Shown here: positions 47,701-60,080 of the stretch, piece by piece
Layout of the letters: every line of letters starts with the position of its first letter
How positions within the stretch are numbered: the first letter of the stretch is position 1
Assembly (NCBI GenBank): GCA_963691655.1
Contig: OY829329.1
Coordinates: 53,519,408 to 53,583,407, forward strand
DNA length: 64,000 nt
Reading direction: 5' to 3'
DNA from: Toxonevra muliebris
Lineage: Eukaryota; Arthropoda; Insecta; Diptera; Pallopteridae
Program-made: the position numbers and the translations under genes
The notes under the pieces: model-generated
Seen by the model: the letters and a program-made list of their open reading frames with translations, nothing else
What the model was told of the DNA's origin: nothing
Databases searched by the model: none

Positions 47701-50700
47701 TTCTCACAGCTTCTGCTTGCTTTCAAATATTAAAACTAATATAATAATAATATGATTAACCCTTGCGGGACCTTGAATAAAGTAAAGAAGCTAGATATAT
47801 AAATCGGTGCAATATTTCTGAAAAACCTTTTTTGAGTCACCGATGACCAATTGCCCAAAAATGGTCAAATTGGTCATATATTAGAATTCATATATGTAAA
47901 AATTTTGTTGAGAACCCGCAAAATATATTGCACAACTCACTCTATCAAAGTCTCAATTTTTGTAGACAAAGTTTACACTCTTCTTCACTCCCTTAACCAC
48001 CGAAAAACATCGATCATGTTATACTTGCATACAGAAAAAAGCCCCAAGCAAACATCTAAATAAATATTTACATGCAAAAATTTTAGCCAAACACCTTGAT
48101 TAAATATTTTTTATATTTTTGACGATGCAATAAAATAGACGCTAATTACAAAAAAAAAAAAAAAAACATTAGCAACATTGGCAAAAACTCAGTACCAAAA
48201 AAAACAGCAGAAATGACGACGAGGCGCTATCATGTTGCCAATTTGCAAAGCAAAAATATAAATAAAAAAAGGAACAGCAAGAAAAATGAATGCAAAACAA
48301 AAAATAAAACTAACAATGTTGTTAAAACTAAAACTATAATTATCACTTGAGCCGCATGTGAATATTTTTTATTTTTTTTATTTTTAATATTCGACACAGC
48401 GGCAAGCGGCATTTCACATACGGCATATGTTGATACTCTACGACTAGTAAATAAAGTAAATTAATAAAGTTTCTTTATTATATTTATTTATGTAAATATT
48501 TAATACTTTGTTTATTTTTTCTTCTTTGACGTTTGTACATAAATGTAAATAGAATAGTGATTCTTAAACTTTTTTGCCCACTTGCATATTTTTGTATAGA
48601 GCTAAACATGGAAATGAACTAACCTAAAAACTCAAAGACTTAAAGTAGTATATATTGTCGTCGTTCTAACAGAATTCACTAAGTTTATTTTTTTAATTTC
48701 TGAGATGACGTTAGTTTACGCATGCACGGCGCTACGAACACTGGAAAAACTTAAAAAGTTAACAGATTCATATACAGATTATTATACGTTTCAACTGGAT
48801 CGTTAAAAATCTAATTTATTATGTCATTCGAATTATAGAAGCTAATTAATACGGATCCAATTCCAAAAATTAATTTGGACTTAGTGATTTCTGCTTGAAT
48901 GATGACGATATAAAGGGATATTTTTTGAATTTTATTTTATGCAAACATAACCTAATTGTGTATAAGCTATTATGAATTATATATTCTTATTGTGAACGAG
49001 CTATTACGAATTTCAAATGACGCCGAATACAGGCGTCTCCCCGATAGCCCTCTAGAAATTCCACGATTTTCGATCGGATTCCCCGCATCGATATAAATTC
49101 ATATTATAACAGCGCGACACTCACTTTCCATACATATAAACATTTTACAAAAACGAAAAATTATCTAAAATTGACCTCAATGTAAATGAGTGTTACATTA
49201 AAATGACCCTGAACTTTCTCGGTCCAAAACTTAACCAATTTTTACGGGACTGGTAGATTAATAGAAATGTAACTTTTGACTCCGGAATTATTTTGGCACG
49301 TGGGAGATTTCACTTCAAGGAAACCCACTCTCAAAATCGATCCGGCTCAAGCTTGCATAAAGTTTAGTCCTATTGGGTAGTAGTTGCCACACCAAATTTG
49401 AACGAGATGAGGTGTTTTGAGTTACTAGACGTTCATTTTGATAGATAAACAAGCGTCAGCCCACTTTTGGATATCAAAGTTTGCAAATGAGAAGACATGG
49501 GCTCTCTTTTGACTCAAATAAAAATGGCAAAAACCTTGTTTTGAAAAAAAAAACGTGTTCAAAGTTTTTATTATCAGTTTTTAACATATAATATATATTT
49601 CATCTTCTTTATGATGGCTGATCGTAATTTGTTAGTTAACAGATTAGTCAGCAAGGATTAAGAGTTATTAATCAGGAGGTGCTGGACTAAGGCATAGCTT
49701 ACAGAACGGTCGAAATGGAAGACGAATCGCCGCGTCACTGAAATTTTACAAAATACTTTCAAATAGCACTCTTTTTTAAAAATCGATTTCTCCAAACCAA
49801 TAAGTCGCAGGGCCCACTTAGGAAAAGACGAAGATTTTAAGACTCAAAATATGAAATATTGCGTAAGTTAAACGTTTTACATTACATAAAATTTAACAAA
49901 AAAGCTAAACGACTTTAAATTCCCCGCAAAAAACAGCTCATTCCCCGATTCCCCGCACCCAGTAAAATTCCCCGCAAATCGGGGAATTCCCCGCAAGTTG
50001 GCATCGCTGATTATGGCCGACACCATTCAAGATAGAGCGTGGAACAAATAGACAACTCCTCTGTGATAAATAAATTTAAAAAAAAATATCCATAGATTTT
50101 CGTATTCAAAACTAGTCGAAAAATTCATGAAGATTACTCAGAACTAATACACAATCCTAAAACATTTTGTTAGAAAAAGGTGGTAGATGCGAGTTTAGTG
50201 TCTAGAAGTACTCGAAATTAAGTTTTATTTTTTCAAATTTATAATAGTATAAAGCTCTAGAAAAATTACAATTATTTTGCATCCATTTTTGTTGTGTGAG
50301 ATATATTTGTACACGAATGGAAGGGACCTACAGTTTTATGCTGAACATGAACGTCGTAATCTAGAGAAAAGTTCATGATTTCGCGGTCAGCCCTAGTGGT
50401 TACATCATGTTAAGAGAACCGAAAAGGATTTGAAATAAATGTTATGAAGAACTAATTGCCTTGAGTTCTTTAATTCCAAAATATACTCAATAGTAGGATT
50501 ATAGAGTATTAGTTGAAGTAGTGATTATTTCAATTGTTTTATATTTAGTTAAATAGTATTCGGAGTAATGAATAAACATTCTTCCCACTGATTCCATTTT
50601 AATGACAATTACTTTTGAATTGAAATGAAAATCGTATCTATTAATTTCATGTAATGTTTGTCTGAATATAGTAGCAGTCTTCTATGATTTAAAGTGCTAA

Positions 50701-51279
50701 GAAAATTGTAAAAAAAAATGAGGAAAAACTTATTCAGCATAATTTCGAACTATGAAGGAGTGATCAGATACAAATGAAGTGGGGAGCGAGAGAGTTTTAG
50801 TTTCAGAAAATGTTTAACTTACATAAACAATGGGCTTCAAAGATATGTGATTAACCTTAGACTAATTTAAGTATGTTACATCTTTTCACATTTGCATGAC
50901 CAAAAGCTTAGCTTAACGTAATTTTGAGTCAATACCTGCAAGTGTGGCGTTCAAAATGGCGGACTAAAATCAGCCATAGACGTTCAAGTAGATTAAAAGG
51001 AAAGGGATGGAAGGGTGTTTAATTTCAGTTAAGTCGGGTTTCATCTCAGTTTAGCTGATTTGGCTGGATGGCTTAATTATAGAAAATTGTAACTTACGGT
51101 GTCAATGGGTTTCACCCAGGATTAGCAAAGCTAGACTATTTTTGAAATTTATTTGGCTCAAAGTCACTTAGTCTAGAATATTTAGGTATTTTTAATAGCA
51201 ACTAACGAATCAGATTTACTAAATTCAAAATGGCTTATCAAATTTACCTTAAATGCAGTATTTATAATTGGATTCAGGT
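47701..51279. other. AT-rich stretch with GGGGAATT cluster
   Basis: TTAACCCTTGCGGG at 47757 looks like a lone piggyBac end. From 49922 to 50010 there are several ccccgc and ggggaatt words, ending in GCATCGCTG, a hAT-type right end (CAGCGATGC in reverse); its left partner, perhaps near 49030, is not established. A GACGCC..GGCGTC palindrome lies at 49019-49038. No gene is supported. Confidence 0.45.
50296..50402 (-). mobile_element. SINE type C fragment, decayed
   Basis: tacacgaatggaagggacc and tacagttttatgctgaa match, in order, the type C SINE at 37579-37873. ccctagtggtta near the end is a decayed box A region. Confidence 0.6.
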
Positions 51280-52110
51280 TTGTTGAGACAGTTAGAACCA
51301 GTTGGTTCAATTTAGAGTTTCCTAAAGCAAGTTTAAGGCAAGCGCAGGTAGATAAATGCAACCAAATCCAGTTATAAAGATCTAAAGGAAGTTAAAATTA
51401 TTCTGACATAGTTGGAAATAGTTCCAAGAGTTGAGCATATTCAGAAGCAGTTAGTAATACATAGTTAGAGGCAGTCAGAGATAACTAGCTAAAATCAAAG
51501 TCATCTTGAAGTAGTTTAAAATAATCAGAGACAGTCACAAGCAGTTAAAGGCAAACAGATGTAGCTAGAGGGAGTCAAAGCTATCTTCAAAATCTAAAAT
51601 TGCTGATCAATATTATTCAAAATGTTATAACTATGATAAAACTCAATTTAGTGGAAGCAGCCAGAGCTAATTGTTGCAAATCAGATTCACCTAGGGGCAG
51701 TTTGAGACAATCAGAGCCAATCACATGTATGAGAAAGAGTCACAGCCATCTCTAGAATATCAGAGCCGACTAAAGGGAATCAAAACCAGTCAAAATCATT
51801 TGAATTGGATAAGAGCCAACTAAGGGTAGTTAGATGCAGTGGAAGGCGTTAGAAGTAAAGCAGCTAAAGGCAATCAGAACCAGCTGTAGACGGTCAGGGC
51901 TAGCGAAAGGCATTTTTAGGTAACTAGCATCTGCTAGAATCAGTCACAGCGAGTTAAATAGAGTCACAGCTAAGCATAATCAGTTAGGGCCAGCTAGAGG
52001 TAATGTGATACAATTGAAAACAGATGTAGCTAGATAAGTTTAAAGCCAACTCGAAAAAGTGAAAGTTTGTTGAAAGCAGTCTAAGTATGCGAGAGAAAGT
52101 TTAAGGCAAT
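51280..52110. repeat. Degenerate CAGAGGCAATCA minisatellite
   Basis: About 800 bp of words such as cagtcagagataactag, aggcaatcagaaccagc and agagccaatcac repeat loosely. They are the reverse complement of the repeat at 45190-47700. Confidence 0.7.
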
Positions 52111-53223
52111 CATATGCAGTTAAAGCAGCAAGTTTGTCTCTTTCTCGTTGATACAGAAATTCAGTTCATCACTGTTTGGGAATCACTGCGCGCTAGATTT
52201 GTAATAACTATTTTTTTGTCACATAAATGTCTTTCCCATCCTCACCATGCCCCTTCTGCTCTACCCGTGTGTAAGTGTGTGTTTGAATTCGCATGCAGCG
52301 TTTTGATTTTTATCACACCTCATATTTTGTGCGGCGTGTATGTGTTGACATGACAATCTTGTCATTAAAAATGTCATTTATATTGTTTATATATATGTAT
52401 GTATAGTTTGTTGTTGGCTTTTCTATCTTTTGCAGAAAAAAAAAACCATTACACGCAATACTTTGACGCTGAGAAATACTAAAAATTTTTTTATAATAAA
52501 ATGCACAGAGATTTATTTGTCTTATCTTACAAAGGTACATAGAGATAGAGAAAAGACAAAAGTAAAAAGCATAACACACTAAGGAAGAGTCAAAGTAGAC
52601 AGGCAAGGAAAGTAGACAGGAAGGTAGAGAGACAGTCCGGGAGGGAGGAAGGCAGGCAGGCAGGCAGGGTGAATAGTCAGTAATATCCTGGCAATAGTTA
52701 ACGGATTTGTCAACTATCATTTAAAAGCTAAAAGGCGACATGTGAATGAATGAATATGAATGTGTGTGGGCAAAAATGTGTGTGAAACTATATACCTTTG
52801 CTTTCTTCTATTTTCACATTTCACTCTTATTGCATTCGTTATTACGCTATAAATGTGTGGCTTAGTTGCAGACTTTACTTCTACTCGGTTTTGTTTTGTA
52901 TTTTTATTTTTTGTGTGTGTTTTAATAAAAGTATAAAAGACAAATGAACAAATGAAAGAAGGAAAGCATCAGTTTTGAAATCCTTTAGAGAAAACAAAAA
53001 AAAAAAAAAAAAAATATATATTTGAAAGCAGCAAAACTCATTTCGGCTGGTATGGCAGGCAAAGCAAATGCGTTATATTCAAACCTTGATAAAGAGTAAG
53101 AGTTTTAGTTTATGGTTTGCCAAATGATACATCAAGATTATTTGCCACTGATAAGAAATCATCATAAAGAAAAATAAGAAAAATACAAAAAAAAAAATCT
53201 GAGAGTGTATGGAAAACGAAGAT
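52111..53223. other. Non-coding stretch with AGGC microsatellite
   Basis: (GGCA)n lies at 52651-52668 next to a purine-rich gggaggaa tract. Poly(A) is at about 52988-53012. The minus frame 52313-52720 is open because of these low-complexity tracts and is not believed. Confidence 0.5.
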
Positions 53224-53231
53224 GATGGTGA

Positions 53232-54191
53232 CAGGGCCGTAAACAGGATTTTTTTTCGGGGGGGTTTTTATTCGAAGAAAATATTCATATAAAATTTTTA
53301 TGAAACTGATGTTTAAATACAATAAATTGAATACGATGAAGCATTTGATGGACCCTATCAGACTAGGCAGAAAAGTGGAGAAATGTCTTAAAGTTTTAGG
53401 AACAATTTTTGTTTCCGAGTTTTCTTATTCTTAACCTAAAAAAATGGCCGAAAATTTCACAAAAATTCACAGAATAATCAATTGAAATTTTTTCAAATAA
53501 ATATTATTCAATGTGGATTCCAAAACATTTTTTATCGTGCAAGACATAATTTCGATAACTCATTGACTTGCCATTACTGATAATGTACCCAGCCTCAAAA
53601 AAATGATTAAAAATGCCAAAAATATTCAGAGAATAATTTTTTCCAAATGATTATCAGTGAGAATTTGGGCCATTATCAATGATGAGGAGCCCGGATGAGG
53701 TTGGCTCATATTCCCTAAATTCGTGTAGTCACAGCATCGAAAGAGATCTTCCGAGTCGGGGTGATCTGGGCAGCAATGGGTTAAAGGATTAATTATATTT
53801 TAAGATTAAGAGCTTTAAAGCTGATTCAATAACACTTCTTTGCATGGGTTTGGTGAATAATATGGTTCCTAGTGTTTGCGAATGAATTTTTCAACTTCCC
53901 ATCACGTCACGTTTTATAAAAAATGGGGTTGAAACCCCTGAAAATACCGTTTTTGGACATGACGTGGTCCAAACTTCGTACGATTTCAATTCAAATTTAT
54001 TTTTCAAATTTTATTTTATATTTGACTTTTTAGAAAGAAATCGATTGGAGTAAAAAATATTTAAAAATCGTTCAATAATTTTATTTTGACTTTTTTCCAT
54101 CTATTAGCAATCAATTTCAAAAATTAGGAAAAAGTTTTCACATTTCGGGGAGGTCAGAACTCCCAAAACCTCTCCTATAAATACGGCCTTG
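53232..54191 (+). mobile_element. CAGGGCCGTA hAT element, copy 2
   Basis: It starts CAGGGCCGTAAACAGG and ends ATACGGCCTTG, an imperfect inverted pair. A perfect 8-bp duplication GATGGTGA flanks it (53224-53231 and 54192-54199). It is 960 bp with no transposase. Its intact right end shows that copy 1 at 46398 has lost a few terminal bases. Confidence 0.93.
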
Positions 54192-54199
54192 GATGGTGA

Positions 54200-54863
54200 T
54201 GATGTCATTCGTAAACAGCAGGTGAATACTTCATTTCACTTGCATACAGTAAAGCAAATAGTTCGTATTCAAAAAGCTAACAATAATTTATTCTTTCTAA
54301 AAAAAAAAATTAATTTCGCTATATTCCATTATGAGCAACTATTGCTCAAAAGTAGAATACATGTATATACTTCGATATATAGACAGCAAGCAACATTTTT
54401 CTATTACTAACAACATTCACTCAATATGTGTGCGATAGCACTCGATCTAAGTTCTTTTGCCCTTATCATTTGACAAGCGTTTTGCATTTTAATTAAAAGC
54501 GTTTTCCTTCTTATTATTGCCAACATAGATTTTATACATACATACATGCATATGTACATTTATAAATATTTGTTTGTTTCTTATCTTTCAATCACAAAAA
54601 TTTTATTCTTGTTCATTTTTTCTATTTACATTTTTCTTTGCAGCTCATTCACGTATTCATTGTGTCTTGATGGCATACATAAATGTCAGTGATATACGAA
54701 TATGGACGATAGAGAAAAATATGTGAACAATATAATTATAATTGCAATTACAACAACAACGATAAATACTCTATTATTTATGTTTGACAAATAAGAAATT
54801 AGCACTCAACAGCAAACAAACAAAACAAAACAAAAAAAAAAAGAAGCAAACAAACGCTTAAAA
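54200..54863. other. AT-rich stretch, possible 5' flank and leader of the exon at 54864
   Basis: TACA-type repeats are at 54537-54560. The last 60 bases are rich in aaacaaacaaaac, like many fly 5' leaders. No TATA box stands out. Confidence 0.45.
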
Positions 54864-54961
54864 ATGTTACAGCGCAGCAAATCGCGTCCATCGCGACGTC
54901 CTTCGAATTTAAATTTAAGAAACGCTGCACAACGTCTGGAAGCACTAGATGATGGAAATAG
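54864..54961 (+). CDS. Candidate first coding exon of an unidentified host gene
   Basis: ATG at 54864 sits in a strong fly start context (taaaaATG). Thirty-two codons follow (MLQRSKSRPSRRPSNLNLRN then AAQRLEALDDGN) plus two bases, then a good donor AG|GTAAGC at 54962. The exon is more GC- and CpG-rich than its surroundings (cgcgtccatcgcgacgtcc), which stands out in this AT-rich region and suggests selection. The product start is Arg/Ser-rich and would be cytosolic or nuclear, with no signal peptide. An amphipathic stretch ends it. I do not recognise the protein. The next exon is not within view on the plus strand, so the intron would exceed 9 kb unless an exon was missed. A chance open frame cannot be ruled out. 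Confidence 0.5.
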
Positions 54962-55541
54962 GTAAGCAATATAATATAATAAATGGTGGGACAGGGCTGA
55001 ACCCACCATGTCCGGCCCTGGCAAAGTGTGGGTCCACATTCTTCCCACTTAATACTACTTGCTACGATTTCCTTAATATATCGTTTGAAATATGTGCTTG
55101 ATATGTGAGTTGACCTGCCCACATTCTCCGTAATAATTACTACCAATATAACGCGTTCACACAGGAACTGTTATGATCTTTCTGGCTATAGTTCTCTAGG
55201 AAAGTACCACGCCCACTTGCTCGAAATCGACCATGTTCTGTTCAATTACTGCCACTAACACCCCGTCTTCACACACAAATTTATATTTTTTCCTAGTTTT
55301 AGTTCCCCAATTACTGCGCCTGAAGGACTTTGTTTCTCTAAGAAGTGCCAAGCTCACTAGTCGAATTGAAATAAAGAATAGAGATTATTAATAAAGTGAG
55401 TTCAATCATTACAATTCTGGAAGAATTTTAAATCAATTCAGCAGTTCGAGAGATTAAACGAAACTTTTATTAAGTGGAGATTCTTATTTAAAACACCAAT
55501 TCTTAGTCGATTTTTAAGAATTTTTTTTTGAGAGTAAACAA

Positions 55542-56570
55542 TCTTTATATTTAAAATCGTAGAGTTTTATGTGTATGTAAGCGTGTAACTTCTGAACGAT
55601 TTGGCCGATTGAAGTCATATTTCCAGAATATATTTTCTTGGGCGGGAAGATGAAACATAGCTATTCTTAATGACTTTTTGGAAAGTTTTTTGGGTATATC
55701 TCAAGAACCATTTATAGCACAGTACAGAAATTTGGTACAATAACAAGAATTGACAATGCCAGGCTACAACAACAATATTAGTGGGATTGACAAAGGGGGT
55801 GTGGCACCTTCCATATAACCTGAATTTCCATTATGAAATATCTTAGGAGGCATTTATGGTACGGTACTAAAATTGAAATTCTTTCAGTTTGTTGGATTAG
55901 TGGGTGTTGCACCATGCTTTACCTTTATTTTCTACTACTAATTCTACTAATATTTCTACTACTTCTAAACTTCCTTTTTTCTGCAAATTTTTCTTATATT
56001 CTACTACTTTTTCAACCAATATTTTCAACTACTATTTCAGTACTCTTCTTCTACCACTTTTTTAATACATTTTTTCTTATTTTCTACTAGTACTTTCTAC
56101 TATTTTTGACTACTATTTTTTCTACTTTTTTACAGGTTTTTATACTACTATTTTTTACTATTATTTGTACCACTCTTTCTACTCCATTTTTACTATTTTT
56201 GTACTACTATGTTTAACTATTTTTCTACTACTTTTTCTGCTACCTTTTCACTACTTACTACATTTTGTAACACTATTTTCCATTCTTTTTTTTTTACTAC
56301 TTTTTCTACTACTTTTTCCATTCCTTATTCTACAATTATTTCTACTACTTTATGAAATGTCTTAAAACCCTGCGTAGCTATCTTAAAATCCGATAGGTGG
56401 CTCTGTAACAAATATAATATATTTATAATAAATATGAAATTGGTTCAAATTTTTAAATAATTTCAAGAATGGTCTTTGATATGAATATATAGCATCCAGA
56501 AATATTGTTTCTTTAATTCAACTGAACCATAATAAAACAGTCTGAGCAAAAAATCGTTGTAATATAAATA
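55542..56570 (+). mobile_element. Helitron copy, 3'-truncated
   Basis: It starts TCTTTATATTTAAAATC after an A at 55541, the same 5' end as the copy at 60568-63523. It runs collinearly through cttctgaacgatttggccg, the ttccatataacctgaattt block and a tttctactactttt repeat (55925-56350). It continues through agctatcttaaaatccgata and tcaactgaaccataataaaa, then similarity fades near 56570. The CTAG 3' end is not reached. Translated frames at 55833-56365 come from the repeat. Confidence 0.85.
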
Positions 56571-57523
56571 ATTAAACAATGTATGAACCTACGATAGTGA
56601 TTGTGGACTTTAGAACCAAATATCGATTTTTTCGGACAAAATTTCAAATTTTGATCTAGCTAAAAATATGTTTATTTTACACATTTTAAGTCGATCAAAG
56701 TCTCATTCATTTAGCATAAGTATAACAAAAATGTGTGTCAACATGTGAGCTTGATCGTTCGAATAGTTTTTGAATAAACGTGTGCACCGATTTTCAATTA
56801 ATTGAAAAAACAAGTTTCAAGGTAATCGCAGAGGTGAGCCACGCTTATGGGCTTTCATGACGTCATTGTTGAGAATTGACCAAAATCATTGACGGCATCG
56901 TATTCTACAGGTTCTAAACTCTAAATTTATGCTACAATTAAAAAAAAACAGCTTTCAAGCCCCTACATAGGAATGCCCCCTTAAGTTTATAAATACAAGA
57001 GGTGCCCTCTATTGAGAAAACTTGGAAATTGGTATAGTCTATGTTTTGGAGCCTGCTAAAAACAATCCCCGTACTAAATTGCATTGTAATATCTTGAACG
57101 GTTATAGATCCATGACGGAACTTTTACTTAGTATGCGTGAGAGGTGCCCTCTAGCGGAAGGAAGGACACAAGGAAGTTTGATACATTCGAAGTCAGCCAA
57201 AGGCAATTTAGGACACTAATGAATATGTGGTTCTATCCCTAACATCCCCATTCATTTTCCTTATCGGACATAAGATCTCAGCTTATAATATCTTCCAGCC
57301 AGTAAGTTTCTTTGCCAGGGCTTTGATATCTCGTCATGTTTAAGACTTGTAATTTCTTTCTTAAGACTTTGCTTTCACATTATTATAAAAAAGTCTTTTC
57401 TCTGACTAGTAAATTAATAGAAAAGGTTATGATTTGATTACAAGTTTAAGGTGTTTATCAGAAAATGTGAACAAAACTGGATGAATAGTTTCAACTTATA
57501 TCATTTAGTTCAATTTAAGTTCC
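56571..57523. other. AT-rich non-coding stretch
   Basis: Two similar phrases, gaggtgccctctattgag near 56999 and gaggtgccctctagcgg near 57141, hint at an old tandem duplication. No gene is supported. Confidence 0.45.
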
Positions 57524-57536
57524 GCACACATACATG

Positions 57537-58377
57537 GTTGGCTGGTTGGAGCGGCTTTTACCATATTTTTGGACCTACAGTTTAACGTCGGTTCCGAACG
57601 GCGGTGTGGCAATTTATTATCACTTGTTGGTTTTGCCATGATGTGTACTTGTACACTTTTTTATAATTCTCATACACTTCATATTGATACTAATTATAGA
57701 GAGGTTACGAAAATTAATCACCAAACGAAGACTGGAATCGAATTCGAAACTCTCGGATGAAAGTCTAAAGCTGCGTTCGCAGTGAAGCGGCGAGCAGAGC
57801 TTCGATGATAGCGGAGAGCAAAGCGACGAAAACGAACGCGTATATTTAAATAAAACAGTTTATTCTGACGAGCATGGTAACGAGCAAAGCAGAGCTTTTC
57901 AGATTAAGTGTTTGTTTACCTAAAGGGAAAAGGAAAGTTTCGATATCTGATAGATCTAAACTCTGCTGTTCTCTTACATTGCCTTAAGCCTTTCAATAGG
58001 ATTAATGGTTGACTTAGTGAAATTAGATCAATTCTTAATTAATTCGCTTTCAATTTGGCTCAAAATGTAATTAAACGTCGAAATTTTCATGCTGTAATAC
58101 GTTTGAAATTTGGTTGGATTTTCCAAGAGCTGATAATGCAAATGGTGAAACTCGCCACAAGGATTTTTTCGTTGATTAATTTTGTGGGTATTGTTCTTTT
58201 TTTGATTGTTTTTATTTAAATCATTGCTTTTTGATGGACTCGCTGCTTTGCTCGCCGCTCCACTATGCTTTCAAAGGCTCTTTGCTCTTTCTACACTTTG
58301 CTCTCTGCTACCAACGTTGCTCTGCTCGCCACTCAACTATGAACGCAGCCTCAAGCACTATCCCTAGTGGGTCATCA
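57537..58377 (-). mobile_element. SINE type B, split by a MITE
   Basis: A perfect 13-bp duplication GCACACATACATG flanks it (57524-57536 and 58378-58390). On the minus strand the tRNA head begins at 58377, is interrupted by the MITE at 57770-58349, and resumes. The central body (cggaaccgacgttaaactg) and a shortened tail ending in aaccagccaacc follow. Confidence 0.9.
57770..58349. mobile_element. MITE with GCTGCGTTC ends, unclassified
   Basis: GCTGCGTTCGCAGTGAAGCG on the left matches GCTGCGTTCATAGTTGAGTG in reverse complement on the right, and similarity continues for about 36 bp (gcgagcagagc). Further gagcaaagc words occur inside both ends, giving staggered sub-terminal repeats. It interrupts the tRNA head of a SINE. 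The target duplication is too decayed to size. No coding. Confidence 0.82.
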
Positions 58378-58390
58378 GCACACATACATG

Positions 58391-59134
58391 CATAACCAAA
58401 AAATAATAATTTTTTTTTATCCTTTATCTTCATCCTCCTTCCCAACCAAACCCCCCAACCCCCCAACCCCCCTCCCTTCACGTTCTTTGCATCAACAATT
58501 GTAGGTTTATAATATTCAAATATTTAACCGCATTCCACAGAAACATATTGGCATATGGAACATTAAAGCAACATGTTTCCAAGATATAATATGTTGCTAA
58601 GCTAATGTTGCCATAATTTTCAAAAGGCACATTTTCATATATATAAACATAGGATAAATTTATAGTATGTTGCTAAAAAAAATTCAATGAGTTCATTATG
58701 TTTGGTGTCTAAGCTAAACCAAAGTTATGTGAATTTAGTCAATGCACAAACCAAATTTATTGGTAAACTAGCGGAGAAAATGTGAAGCTTTTTGAAATTA
58801 TTGCGTTTGTTTTCAGTTGTTGTTGTTGTAATGTTGGTATAAAACTATCTTAACCCTTGTGTGATTTCTCTTGATTTCTGAAAGCAATCCAAAAACGAAA
58901 AATTTCAGTGCAATTTTGGATTGCTGGTCGATAAGTCCGACCATTTTGGATTTATTATTTTCCTGGGGCAAATTCTTGTTTTATTTGCACATAAATAACA
59001 AATATTTGGTGTGTTAATAAAACCAAAACAAATTTTTACCTCGCTTTTTTCATAATTTCCTCCCTCTGTAAGTGAAGTTTAAAAACAAATCCAAAAAAAG
59101 CTTTCTTTAAATACAGTTAACTCGAACATGTTAA
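58391..59134. other. Non-coding stretch
   Basis: A C-rich run (aaccccccaacccccc) is at 58446-58472. TTAACCCTTGTGTG at 58850 is another lone piggyBac-like end. No gene is seen. Confidence 0.45.
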
Positions 59135-59267
59135 TGTGGCTGTTTAGACGAGCGCAAACATGATCAACTGAGTGAAAGAGCGAGGTTGAAAAATAGGTAG
59201 TAAGAAAGAGATATACGCTCGCTCTTTCACTCAGTTGATCATCATTGCGCTCGTCTAAACAGCCACA
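59135..59267. mobile_element. Hairpin MITE with 50-bp arms
   Basis: The left arm 59135-59184 (starting TGTGGCTGTTTAGACGAGCG) pairs with 59218-59267, with about two mismatches across 50 bp. The loop is 33 bp. Nearly the whole element is stem. No clear target duplication. Confidence 0.88.
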
Positions 59268-59479
59268 ATAGTTTATATTAATAATTTATGTTTTTTTATT
59301 TACATTATTAATCTTATAACTAAAAATAACAGAGCAAATAGCTGCCAGGGATTTCAGCTCAACTGTATACTATGGCTATTTTTTAAATGAAGTTACAAGC
59401 TTTTAAAAAATTTCCGATTAATAAGACAATAATTTCTTTTCATGGGTTTTTTTAGCAGCTTTGTAGGTACAAGATTAGT

Positions 59480-60060
59480 TTCGGTTTTTCCACAGCTCGT
59501 TTAAGTTGCTATTCCACCATGGGATGGAGGCCTTCGCCAGAATTGGTTTTGTTTATGGGATTGAAATATTAGCTGCAGATATAATTATTTTGGCTAGGTT
59601 TAATGCTTCTTTGCTTGAAAATTCTTTCAAATTTGGTCTAATTCGCTAGATCGGTTTTGAATTTGCGCTTTGGTCTTATTTTTTTCGAAGTTAAGATGCG
59701 ATACGAGTTCGGTGAGAACTGAAAGTAAGTTGAGCAGAGAACTTGTGATATCTATGTTAGTAAATGTGTTATGGGTAGAGATCGCTAGTTTAAAACTACT
59801 AGATCTTCGTTAAGGATTACATCTTCAATTACTTTGCCTCTATTGTTACATTCGTTGGATCCCCAAAGGAAAGTTGAGAAGTCGGTTGAAAGATTGTCAA
59901 AGTATACTGTGTTATTATGTTATTCGTGTTATTAGGGATATGTGTTTCTTGCACAGCAATTATGTCGGAATCTAGGTCTCTTAATTTATTTAGAGAATTT
60001 AGTAGGAGACTATTTTAAGTGAGTTGAATTAATTTATTATAGTTCGTCATCGCTTATAGA
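59480..60060 (-). pseudogene. LINE ORF2 endonuclease remnant
   Basis: On the minus strand the frames give LRDLDSDIIAVQETHIPNN (the QET active-site region of AP-type endonucleases). TFLWGSNECNNRGKVIEDVI then LNEDLVVLN (the LWGS..NRG..LED..L block) and TFTNIDITSSLL follow. Further on, IPWWNSNLNELWKNRN matches the linker between endonuclease and reverse transcriptase in Jockey-clade LINEs. The blocks lie in different frames, and stops are present. The final SDH motif is not readable. Confidence 0.78.
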
Positions 60061-60080
60061 CGATTTCAGATGAGAATGAG

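Noticed and set aside
47757..47775. piggyBac insertion marked by TTAACCCTTGCGGG
   Set aside because: No inverted partner next to TTAA was found. The similar end at 58850 is 11 kb away in the same orientation.
52313..52720. 135-codon minus frame
   Set aside because: It is open because of the purine-rich AGGC/GGAGG tract. There is no domain or codon bias, and it spans microsatellites.
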